Shown here one piece after another: positions 15,657-22,945 of a stretch of DNA of 64,000 bases (its first letter is position 1; the number at the start of each line of letters is the position of its first letter). A model generated the notes under the pieces. It had not been told where the DNA came from and did no database searches. It worked only from the letters and a program-made list of their open reading frames with translations. Position numbers and translations under genes: made by a program. The stretch comes from RGEC01 sp964475595 (lineage in GTDB: Bacteria; Bacteroidota; Bacteroidia; NS11-12g; UBA955): NCBI GenBank assembly GCA_964475595.1, contig CAYYXG010000009.1, positions 27,145-91,144 of the forward strand. Reading direction: 5' to 3'.

Positions 15657-16124
15657 CTACAATCCCCGTCTCTCTGCATCACTCAGCAAATCACAGTCCT
15701 TCAAAAATGCCTTCATGGTGTCCCAAATAGGGTGCTTTTTGTCCAAATGAGACATTATCCATGCCTTGTCCTCTCGGGTATGGGAGGTTATGCCTAAAAT
15801 CGCCGGTGCCCGACTCTCAAAACTGAATCGTAAAAAACGAACTTCCAAATTCTGTGGGGCAGTGGACACCGCCTTATTCAGTATAACGGCTGCTTCTTTC
15901 GCCAATGCGAATCGGCTTGCCGGATTCCAACCATGTTTCGCCTGCAGTGCTTTTCCCATTCCATAATAGGCCATTAAAACTCCATTGTTCCCATAATTAC
16001 CTGTCATTTTCACTAACGCATCCGCCTTGGCAGACACCTCTACCGCTTCTATATAGGTAGACCTCACCGAACTGATTTCTGAAAAACCGGTCAACAGCAT
16101 CGCACACACGCTCATCCAAAGCAT
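15657..16124 (-). CDS. Hypothetical exported protein
   Basis: 155 aa. A short hydrophobic N-terminus (MLWMSVCAMLLTGFS) suggests export. The body is helical with TPR-like character: LMAYYGMGKALQAKHGWNP, LAKEAAVILNKAVSTAPQ, LEVRFLRFSFESRAPAILG. The stretch EVRFLRF..E..AP.ILG looks like a conserved block, but I cannot name the family. No catalytic residues are visible. It lies 33 bp downstream of corA on the same strand and ends at the edge of the repeat island. Confidence 0.65.
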   Translation of the reverse strand: MLWMSVCAMLLTGFSEISSVRSTYIEAVEVSAKADALVKMTGNYGNNGVLMAYYGMGKALQAKHGWNPASRFALAKEAAVILNKAVSTAPQNLEVRFLRFSFESRAPAILGITSHTREDKAWIMSHLDKKHPIWDTMKAFLKDCDLLSDAERRGL

Positions 16125-16157
16125 GTATACTTAACAAAATTAAGCGGATTTCGTTTT

Positions 16158-17108
16158 TTACAGCCAGCCCCGGCGCCGGAAAAAGAACAGGGTAGAGATC
16201 GAAGACAACACCATCAAACCTATGGCAAACCAAAATCCATAGCGCCAGTCAAACTCTTCGGTAAATTTAAAATTCATGCCGTAAATGCTGGCAATAAGCG
16301 TGGGGGGCATGAAAATAACCGAGGCAACAGTGAAAATTTTAATGATTTTGTTCTGCTCGATGTTAATCAAACCCAAAAAGGTATTCTGCATGTATTCCAA
16401 ACGCTCAAAATTGAACTTGGTATGTTCAATCAACGAATTGATGTCCTTGATAACCACGCGCAACCTTTCATATTCTTCACCCACAAATTCTTGGCTTTTG
16501 AGGATGGCTGAAAGCACGCGCTGCTTGTCAATCACATTCTGGCGTATCACCATGGTCAATTCCTGTAATCGTGATATCGTTAATAGCACATCCTCATCGG
16601 GGCCTTTGTCGAAGGTTAGTTCGCGGCTGAGTTTGCCCACCTGTCTGCCCAGATTCTCCAGCAAATCAGCATCATTATCTACGTCGGTTTCCAGCAGCGA
16701 AGTCATAATCTGCTTGCCACTGTGAAAAAGCCTTCCGGAAACCTTTATCTTTTTTACGCAGTCTGAAAATGTACCCAAATCTGCATCACGATAAGTGAAG
16801 AGCACATCGTCCTGAAGGATAAATGATACGGCATGGGATATAAAATCCTCACCGCTATTGTTAAACTTTAAAAAATTACTGTTGGCTATGATTTCGTCAT
16901 CGGTTTCGAAATAGCGCGAGGAACTTTCAATTTCCAGCTGCTCTTGTCGACTTTGAAATTTGAATTCGAAATGGGCTTCTACATCGCTAATTTCAGCGGG
17001 AGTGGGGTTTTGAAGATCAATCCAGATAATATCTTCCTGGCTTTCCAGTTGGGAAAGTGCCTGCACTTTGTGCACACGGTTTTGCCTTCTGTAATAAACC
17101 CTCAGCAT
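16158..17108 (-). CDS. corA: CorA-type magnesium/cobalt transporter
   Basis: 316 aa, a typical CorA size. The long cytosolic N-terminal domain (residues 1-250) ends in two C-terminal membrane helices. The ion-selective motif YGMNF stands between them (IYGMNFKFTEEFDWRYGF), and the protein ends in a basic tail, FFFRRRGWL. As a homopentamer it would conduct Mg2+ (and Co2+/Ni2+) inward. A good promoter (TACCTTTG on the minus strand) lies 43 nt upstream. Confidence 0.95.
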   Translation of the reverse strand: MLRVYYRRQNRVHKVQALSQLESQEDIIWIDLQNPTPAEISDVEAHFEFKFQSRQEQLEIESSSRYFETDDEIIANSNFLKFNNSGEDFISHAVSFILQDDVLFTYRDADLGTFSDCVKKIKVSGRLFHSGKQIMTSLLETDVDNDADLLENLGRQVGKLSRELTFDKGPDEDVLLTISRLQELTMVIRQNVIDKQRVLSAILKSQEFVGEEYERLRVVIKDINSLIEHTKFNFERLEYMQNTFLGLINIEQNKIIKIFTVASVIFMPPTLIASIYGMNFKFTEEFDWRYGFWFAIGLMVLSSISTLFFFRRRGWL

Positions 17109-17151
17109 GGTAATATCGACTACTGTCTCCGTCCATTCGGCGAATGTGCGG

Positions 17152-17159
17152 CAAAGGTA
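17152..17159 (-). promoter_or_regulatory. -7 element TACCTTTG of corA
   Basis: The plus strand reads CAAAGGTA, i.e. TACCTTTG on the minus strand, an exact consensus match. It would give corA a leader of roughly 35-40 nt, longer than most genes here. Confidence 0.6.
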
Positions 17160-17222
17160 AGAATTAATTGCCTTGCTGCAGTATTTATATGATAAAATTG
17201 ATGATAAATGTGGAAGTCAGGC

Positions 17223-17948
17223 CTATAACCTGCCAAACATGCTTTTTAATCGCAATTCAATAACCCCAAATAGGGCTTCCCTGAAGATCTTGGTGCTCAT
17301 TTTGCTCACACCCAGCGTGCGGTCAGTGAAAATAATAGGAACTTCCCGGATGTTAAATCCTTTTTTCCAGGTTCTGAATTTCATTTCAATCTGAAACGCA
17401 TAGCCTTTGAATTTGATGCGGTCAAGCCCGATTTGCTCCAGTACCTTCCTTGAATAGCAAACAAAACCCGCTGTAGAATCCGCTATGCGAAGCCCAGTCA
17501 CGATACGCACATATTTACTGGCGTAATAACTCATCAAAACCCTGCCCATGGGCCAGTTTACCACATTTACCACACCTCCTGCGTATCGACTGCCAACTGC
17601 CATATCAGCCCCATCTATACAGGCAGTTACCAGTCTGTTTAAATCATCGGGGTTGTGGCTAAAATCGCAATCCATTTCGCAGATGTACTGATAATCTTTT
17701 TCAAGACACCATTTAAAACCGGCGATATACGCCGTTCCAAGTCCTGCCTTGCCTTTGCGCTTTAGCAGGTGAAGCCGGTCGCTATATGCTTTTTGCAGCG
17801 TTTCTACCTTGTCTGAAGTACCGTCGGGCGAGTTATCATCTACAATTAGCAAGTGAAAGGCGGGTTCCAATCCCATTACCTTGTGCACCATGGCTTCGAT
17901 GTTCTCGATTTCGTTGTAGGTAGGTATGATGACAATACGATCTGTCAC
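17223..17948 (-). CDS. Polyprenol monophosphomannose synthase-like glycosyltransferase (GT2)
   Basis: 241 aa, close to the single-domain DPM1 size. GT-A fold motifs: IIPTYNEIENI at the N-terminus, the DxD-type LIVDDNSPDGT, then KAGLGTAYIAGF, the acceptor-loop EMDCDFSHNP and VGSRYAGG. Enzymes of this group transfer mannose (or glucose) from GDP/UDP onto polyprenyl phosphate for later use outside the membrane. There is no C-terminal membrane domain. The start is GTG at 17948; the -7-like TATTTTCG lies 8 nt upstream. It is divergent from the gmhB-like gene with 33 bp shared. Confidence 0.9.
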   Translation of the reverse strand: MTDRIVIIPTYNEIENIEAMVHKVMGLEPAFHLLIVDDNSPDGTSDKVETLQKAYSDRLHLLKRKGKAGLGTAYIAGFKWCLEKDYQYICEMDCDFSHNPDDLNRLVTACIDGADMAVGSRYAGGVVNVVNWPMGRVLMSYYASKYVRIVTGLRIADSTAGFVCYSRKVLEQIGLDRIKFKGYAFQIEMKFRTWKKGFNIREVPIIFTDRTLGVSKMSTKIFREALFGVIELRLKSMFGRL

Positions 17949-17956
17949 GATTGCTG

Positions 17957-17974
17957 CGAAAATACGTTATTTTG
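17957..17974. promoter_or_regulatory. Back-to-back -7 elements of the GT2 / HAD divergent pair
   Basis: CGAAAATA at 17957-17964 is TATTTTCG for the minus-strand GT2 gene. Directly beside it TTATTTTG (17967-17974) serves the plus-strand HAD gene. Both are near matches to TAnnTTTG, and each lies 7-8 nt from its start codon. Confidence 0.55.
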
Positions 17975-17981
17975 CAACCAA

Positions 17982-18485
17982 ATGTATCAATCTTCTTCCC
18001 GACACTTTGAAAAAGCCATATTTCTCGACAGAGATGGCGTAATTAACCACGATCCCGGAGACTACACTACTTCTCTGGCCGAATTTGAAGTGTTGCCTGA
18101 TACGATTGAAACACTTAAAAAATGGTTTGATGAGGGTTATGGGCTGGTTGTGATTACCAATCAGGGTGGTTTAGATAAAGATTTGTATGATGAAAATGCG
18201 GTAATTGCCATGCATCAATATTTACAGGGATTGTGCAACCTGCAAGGCTTTGCCATCGATGCCTTTTATTATTGTGTGCACCACCCCGAAATTTCAGGGA
18301 AATGCCTGTGCCGCAAACCGGGAAGTTTGATGGTGGAAAAAGCCCTGCACCGATTTGATCTAAAGCCTGAAAATTGTGTGATGATTGGTGACAGAGAAAG
18401 AGATGTGATAGCTGCTGAAGGAGCAGGTGTCAGGGGGATTCAAATAACCGTAAACACGGGTTTGAAGCAGGTACAACTCTCCTGA
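17982..18485 (+). CDS. gmhB: HAD-IIIA phosphatase, GmhB-like
   Basis: 167 aa. The HAD nucleophile motif is AIFLDRDGVIN (first Asp nucleophile, second acid/base). Then come VVITNQGG (motif II), the zinc-loop-like CVHHPEISGKCLCRKP, and MIGDRERDVIAAEGAG (motif IV). This matches D-glycero-D-manno-heptose-1,7-bisphosphate 7-phosphatase, used for LPS heptose; histidinol-phosphatase of the same fold is the main alternative. I chose the ATG at 17982, since the longer frame runs through the divergent GT2 gene. It ends 2 nt before the converging M23 peptidase gene. Confidence 0.87.
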   Translation: MYQSSSRHFEKAIFLDRDGVINHDPGDYTTSLAEFEVLPDTIETLKKWFDEGYGLVVITNQGGLDKDLYDENAVIAMHQYLQGLCNLQGFAIDAFYYCVHHPEISGKCLCRKPGSLMVEKALHRFDLKPENCVMIGDRERDVIAAEGAGVRGIQITVNTGLKQVQLS

Positions 18486-18487
18486 TT

Positions 18488-19327
18488 TTATCTTCTTCGG
18501 TACCCCGAACCCCTTCTGTAAGTAGATTTTCTGTAGGAACCTCGGTAGCCTCGGCGGTAATAAGAGCGGTATACCGGCGAGCTAGGCAGTGCAAAGCTGC
18601 TGGCAGTAAAATTCATGGTGTCCTGTAATAAGCTGTCTTTTTTAAAATCGATGAGTAATTCCGGGTTGAATGGTTTTCCCAAAATGCGGGTTTCAAAGTG
18701 TAGGTGTGGTCCTGTGCTATAGCCGGTGCTTCCACCCAGTCCTATAATTTGTCCGGCATTTACCAAATCACCCGGATTGACCAAGCGCTGACTCAAATGG
18801 CCATAAAGGGTTTCCAACCCATTGTGGTGACGAACCACTACACAATTGCCGTATCCGTAATACCAGCGGCTCATGCGCACAACGCCGTCAAAGGAACTGA
18901 CAATGGTATCACCCGTTTTTAAACCGATGTCAATGCCAGCATGTACATGGCCCCAGCGCCATCCAAACGGGGAGGTCATGGTGCCCAAAACCGGAAGTGC
19001 AAAACCGCAGTCTGCATCCAGCACCTGCAACTGCAATGCCCCTGCTATGGAATCGAAGTTGAATTTATACGGGTCTATGTTGGCCGTATCCCAATAAGCG
19101 TATAAATCAAAAATGGGGGATATGCCCGGAATGATGGCAGGTGCAGCCAATTGGGTTGGGGTGTATCCGTCTGAATCGTGGTAGTTTAAAATTCCTGCAG
19201 GCACAGCATGAAGGTGATTGCTAATCATGAGTAAACCCAGCAATAAACAAACCTTAAATAGTAACAAGTGCCATTTTGGCGGCTTCACAGTCTTGCCCGA
19301 TTTGTTCTTTGAGTGCCTCAAGATCAT
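18488..19327 (-). CDS. M23 family metallopeptidase (murein endopeptidase-like)
   Basis: 279 aa from the ATG at 19327. A LytM/M23 domain at about residues 110-220 shows the zinc motifs HAGID and HLHFE plus TSPFGWRWG and LYGHLS, so it should cut peptidoglycan cross-bridges. The tail is short and Arg/Tyr/Gly-rich (YRSYYRRGYRGSYRKS). From 19327 the gene overlaps the end of ribF by 74 nt in another frame. A TTG at 19267 would give a more ordinary signal peptide (LLLFKVCLLLGLLMISNHLHA), and I cannot decide between the two starts. It probably shares a transcript with ribF. Confidence 0.9.
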   Translation of the reverse strand: MILRHSKNKSGKTVKPPKWHLLLFKVCLLLGLLMISNHLHAVPAGILNYHDSDGYTPTQLAAPAIIPGISPIFDLYAYWDTANIDPYKFNFDSIAGALQLQVLDADCGFALPVLGTMTSPFGWRWGHVHAGIDIGLKTGDTIVSSFDGVVRMSRWYYGYGNCVVVRHHNGLETLYGHLSQRLVNPGDLVNAGQIIGLGGSTGYSTGPHLHFETRILGKPFNPELLIDFKKDSLLQDTMNFTASSFALPSSPVYRSYYRRGYRGSYRKSTYRRGSGYRRR

Positions 19328-20186
19328 TAAAAGTGTATTCCGGCCTTAGGTAAGCAATCAGCTCCAAGCGGATTGCAATTTCGTAAATATCTCCCGAAAA
19401 TCCAAATAAATGTGCTTCTATACTGAACCCTTTACCCGGAATAGTAGGGTTGTATCCTATATTCAATGCACCTCCATAAGTGCCCGAAGGCAGATGAGCC
19501 CGTATAGCATAAACACCGGTCGCAGGAATGAGTTTATAGGGATCTTCAATTTCAATATTGGCTGTTGGAAATCCCAATGTGCGACCAAGTTTTCTGCCAT
19601 GAATTACCTTGCCAGAAAGGGTGTAGGGCCTGCCAAGCAACTGATTGGCCTGTGAAAGATCTCCGGACAGAAGCGCTTTTCGTATGCGTGTACTGGAAAT
19701 GGCAATATGTTCTATTTCTCCTGCAGGAATCTCCTTAACCTTGAAATTTAACATTTCACCATATTGGAGAAGGTCATCAAAACTTCCTTCTCTATTTTTT
19801 CCAAATCGATGGTCATAACCCACAATCATGGTCGTTACATGGAGTTTGTTTACCAGCACTCCGCGTACAAAATCCAACGGGCTGAGATTGGCTACCTCAG
19901 AAGTGAAGGGTAGTATGGTTAGATGATCAATCCCGCATGCCTCCACCATCTGTATCTTTTCATCCAGACTGCTCAGCATCCGCAAGGGATTGTCATTGGG
20001 ATACAGCACCAATCGGGGATGCGGGAAAAAGGTAAGCAGCATGCTTTCCAGCCCGGATTGCTTTGCTTCGGAAACCACATTCTCCAACACTTTTACATGC
20101 CCCAGGTGCACGCCGTCAAACGTTCCCTGTGTGAGAACCAAGCCGCTAAACTGAGGAATGTCATCCAAACTGTGGTATACCTGCAT
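19254..20186 (-). CDS. ribF: Bifunctional riboflavin kinase / FAD synthetase
   Basis: 310 aa. The N-terminal FAD synthetase (nucleotidyltransferase) domain has GTFDGVHLGH and the loop ISSTRIRKAL. The C-terminal riboflavin kinase domain has GRPYTLSGKVIHGRKLGRTLGFPTANI and TYGGALNIGYNPT. It converts riboflavin to FMN and then FAD. The ATG at 20186 (MQVYHSLDDIPQF) is the usual family start; an upstream in-frame ATG would lie in the promoter region. It overlaps the M23 peptidase gene downstream. Confidence 0.95.
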   Translation of the reverse strand: MQVYHSLDDIPQFSGLVLTQGTFDGVHLGHVKVLENVVSEAKQSGLESMLLTFFPHPRLVLYPNDNPLRMLSSLDEKIQMVEACGIDHLTILPFTSEVANLSPLDFVRGVLVNKLHVTTMIVGYDHRFGKNREGSFDDLLQYGEMLNFKVKEIPAGEIEHIAISSTRIRKALLSGDLSQANQLLGRPYTLSGKVIHGRKLGRTLGFPTANIEIEDPYKLIPATGVYAIRAHLPSGTYGGALNIGYNPTIPGKGFSIEAHLFGFSGDIYEIAIRLELIAYLRPEYTFNDLEALKEQIGQDCEAAKMALVTI

Positions 20187-20271
20187 AAAAGTGCAAATTT
20201 CGGCCAAAACACACTAGGGTAAAATTTTATATTGTTCACAACCTGAGTGGTGTTTTCCACCTTACCTTTGA

Positions 20272-20279
20272 TACCTTTG
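20272..20279 (+). promoter_or_regulatory. -7 element TACCTTTG of porQ
   Basis: Exact consensus, 9 nt before the porQ ATG at 20289. A second TACCTTTG (20263-20270) lies immediately upstream, so there are two overlapping candidate elements. Confidence 0.6.
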
Positions 20280-20288
20280 CATGACTGA

Positions 20289-21326
20289 ATGCGATTGCCG
20301 GCGTTATTTATATTGATTATAACTGGCCAATACTGGGTGTCTGCACAAATAGGCGGAAGCGGGATTTATCGGGTACTGGTGCAACCTGTAGGAGCCAGAG
20401 AGGCAGCATGGGGCGGTTATTGCAACGCTTTTCGCAATAAAGACGTAACATTGTTCGCACACAATCCTGCCCTGCTTAATAGTCAAATGCATTTGAGAAG
20501 CGCCCTCACTTTTAATACACATCTTAAAGGGGTATGGACCGGTAATGCCGCTTTTGCCAAAAACATAAAAAAAGGTACCGGCGGGTTGCAAATTGCCTAC
20601 ATTGATTACGGAATGATGGATGCTTATGACGATGGCGGCAATCCTGAAGGGAAAATTCCGGCCAACGAAACATCCGTTACCGCAGGTTTTGCCCGAGAGA
20701 TTAAACCGGGTCTCTATGCCGGTGCCAATGTGAAATTTGCCTACAGCATTTTGGGTCCTTATATATCCACCGGAGCTGCCCTTGACGCCGGATTGGTTTG
20801 GCGCAGTAAAGACAGTCTTTTTACCGCAGCCGCCGTTTTACGCAATGCCGGTGTGCAACTGCTAACCTACACCCCAGGGAGTCGTGAGCCACTCCCTTTT
20901 TCTGCAGAGCTGGGGGTGAATTTTAAGCCGCGTTACATGCCATTTCGGTTCAATATCACTGCACACAATCTGCAAAAACCGGATATGACATACAACCAGT
21001 TTTTACAAAGCAATTCCATTGACCTGAGTGGTCAGCCGGCTGCATCAAAACAGGCATCTATTGGTGATAAAGCATTGAGGCATTTTACCTTTGGAACTGA
21101 GCTACTATTGGGAAAAAACTTTGGCATATTAATGGGGTACAATCACCAACGAAGAAAAGAAATGACGCCGGATGTGCGTCCGGGGGTTGCCGGTTACAGC
21201 TGGGGGCTGCAGTTCAAAATCAGCAGGATTCAGATTACCTACGCCAGCATGGCCTACTTCCCGGGTTTTAATGCCAATTTATTTACGTTTAGTGCAGCTC
21301 CTTCTGATTTTCAGGTTAAAAAGTAA
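20289..21326 (+). CDS. porQ: Type IX secretion system protein PorQ
   Basis: 345 aa with a signal peptide ending near VSAQ. The family opening is clear: GGSGIYRVLVQPVGAREAAWGG, then LFAHNPALLNSQMH, then GGLQIAYIDYGMMDAYDDGGN, continuing as an outer-membrane FadL-like barrel (PorV/PorQ type). PorQ is needed for type IX secretion and surface attachment in Bacteroidota. The gene next door is cmk, a pairing known in this phylum, which supports the call. Its presence implies that other T9SS genes lie elsewhere in the genome; none are in this window. Confidence 0.88.
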   Translation: MRLPALFILIITGQYWVSAQIGGSGIYRVLVQPVGAREAAWGGYCNAFRNKDVTLFAHNPALLNSQMHLRSALTFNTHLKGVWTGNAAFAKNIKKGTGGLQIAYIDYGMMDAYDDGGNPEGKIPANETSVTAGFAREIKPGLYAGANVKFAYSILGPYISTGAALDAGLVWRSKDSLFTAAAVLRNAGVQLLTYTPGSREPLPFSAELGVNFKPRYMPFRFNITAHNLQKPDMTYNQFLQSNSIDLSGQPAASKQASIGDKALRHFTFGTELLLGKNFGILMGYNHQRRKEMTPDVRPGVAGYSWGLQFKISRIQITYASMAYFPGFNANLFTFSAAPSDFQVKK

Positions 21327-21331
21327 ATTGA

Positions 21332-22024
21332 TTGAAACGCATCATTATTGCCATCGACGGACACAGCAGTTGCGGTAAAGGTACCCTGGCAAAACAACTT
21401 GCCCTTGCGCTCGGATATAAGTTTATTGACAGCGGTGCCATGTATCGTGCCGTAACCCTCTTTTTGTTGAATTCAGGCATTAATCCGTATGATGAAGCTG
21501 CAGTTACTTCAATTCTGCCCAATATAAATATTGATTTTCAAGCCAATGCGGAAACAGGCAGAAGTGACATTTGGTTAAACTATCATAACGTAGAAAAGCA
21601 GATTCGTACTTTGAAAGTAGCGGAATCAGTCAGTCAGGTGGCAAGGATTTCTGCGGTAAGACGCTATCTAGTTGCGATGCAGCAAAAAATGGGGGAAGAG
21701 AGAGGTGTGGTGATGGATGGCAGAGACATTGGTACGGTGGTTTTCCCATCCGCAGAACTGAAAATCTTTATGACAGCATCCCCCCAGGTTCGTGCTGTAA
21801 GAAGGTTCAATGAATTATCAGAAAGCGGTGTGGTAACAACCGTTGATGAGGTGCTCGCAAACCTTAAGCAAAGAGACCTTATAGACAGTAATAGAGAGGA
21901 TAGTCCGCTTACCATGACTAATGACTATAAATTGCTTGATAATTCGGAAATGTCTAAAGAACAGCAGTTTGAAATAGCCATGCAATGGGCTAAATTGGCA
22001 ATGGGTGAATCTACCCAAATATAA
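21332..22024 (+). CDS. cmk: Cytidylate kinase
   Basis: 230 aa. The P-loop IAIDGHSSCGKGTLAKQLA opens the protein, followed by the CMP-binding SGAMYRAV and DGRDIGTVVFPSA, the LID Arg-rich stretch AVRRFNEL, and the C-terminal DSNREDSPL. It phosphorylates CMP and dCMP. The start is TTG at 21332, 5 nt after the porQ stop, so the two are likely one transcript. Confidence 0.96.
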   Translation: MKRIIIAIDGHSSCGKGTLAKQLALALGYKFIDSGAMYRAVTLFLLNSGINPYDEAAVTSILPNINIDFQANAETGRSDIWLNYHNVEKQIRTLKVAESVSQVARISAVRRYLVAMQQKMGEERGVVMDGRDIGTVVFPSAELKIFMTASPQVRAVRRFNELSESGVVTTVDEVLANLKQRDLIDSNREDSPLTMTNDYKLLDNSEMSKEQQFEIAMQWAKLAMGESTQI

Positions 22025-22128
22025 CAAAAAAAATCGGTATTTCCAAATTAATAGTTCTTTAGATATCATGAATAATTCATTCATTGTATTTCTGTTTTTC
22101 GCCAATATAGGCGAACTTTGCAGCCGCA

Positions 22129-22890
22129 ATGAGAACCAAAATAATTGCAGGCAACTGGAAAATGAATAAGACCCTCGAAGAAGGGCATGCGCTTGTAACT
22201 GAAATTCGCGGCATTGTTCGCGATGAACATACCGGAAAATCACAGGTGATTTTATGTCCACCCTTTACTTCGCTGGCTTCTGCTGCCAGACTGTTGGAAG
22301 GCACGGGCATTGCACTTGGTGCACAGAATTGTCATTACGAAGATAGTGGCGCTTTTACCGGAGAAATTAGTCCCTTGATGGTAAAAAGTACAGGAGCTCA
22401 GTACGTGATCATCGGCCATAGCGAAAGAAGACAATATTTCGCTGAAACGGGTGAATTGTTGTTCAAAAAGGCAAAAGCAGCCATCAGGCATGGCCTCAAA
22501 GTGATATTTTGTGTGGGTGAATCCCTTAGGGAGCGGGAGGAGAAAATCTTCTTTAAAGTAGTGGAAAGCCAGCTTCAGGAAGGACTTTTCGCCTTGGACC
22601 GCAAAGAATTCTCCAATGTGGTTATTGCCTATGAACCTGTTTGGGCTATTGGCACTGGATTGTCGGCTACCCCCGAACAAGCGCAGGAAATGCACAACTA
22701 CATACGCAAAGTGATAGGGGTAAACTACACCGAGGAAATTGCGGAAGAGACCACCATTCTCTATGGTGGCAGTATGAAGCCCGATAATGCTGCCGGACTT
22801 ATGGCGCAAGCTGATATTGATGGAGGATTGATTGGAGGTGCAGCGCTCAAAGCGCGTGATTTTGCGGACATAATCAAGGCTGTGGGATAA
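22129..22890 (+). CDS. tpiA: Triosephosphate isomerase
   Basis: 253 aa. A TIM barrel with all catalytic residues visible: Lys in GNWKMN, His in IIGHSERR, Glu in YEPVWAIGTG, and the phosphate loop LYGGSMKPDNA. It interconverts DHAP and glyceraldehyde-3-phosphate. The -7-like GAACTTTG followed by CAGCC ends 8 nt before the ATG. It stands alone, between cmk and a large secreted protein. Confidence 0.97.
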   Translation: MRTKIIAGNWKMNKTLEEGHALVTEIRGIVRDEHTGKSQVILCPPFTSLASAARLLEGTGIALGAQNCHYEDSGAFTGEISPLMVKSTGAQYVIIGHSERRQYFAETGELLFKKAKAAIRHGLKVIFCVGESLREREEKIFFKVVESQLQEGLFALDRKEFSNVVIAYEPVWAIGTGLSATPEQAQEMHNYIRKVIGVNYTEEIAEETTILYGGSMKPDNAAGLMAQADIDGGLIGGAALKARDFADIIKAVG

Positions 22891-22945
22891 ATCTCTCAGG
22901 TTTCTTACGTTTTCGGCACGGTTTTTCCTGTTCTTTGTGTAAATA

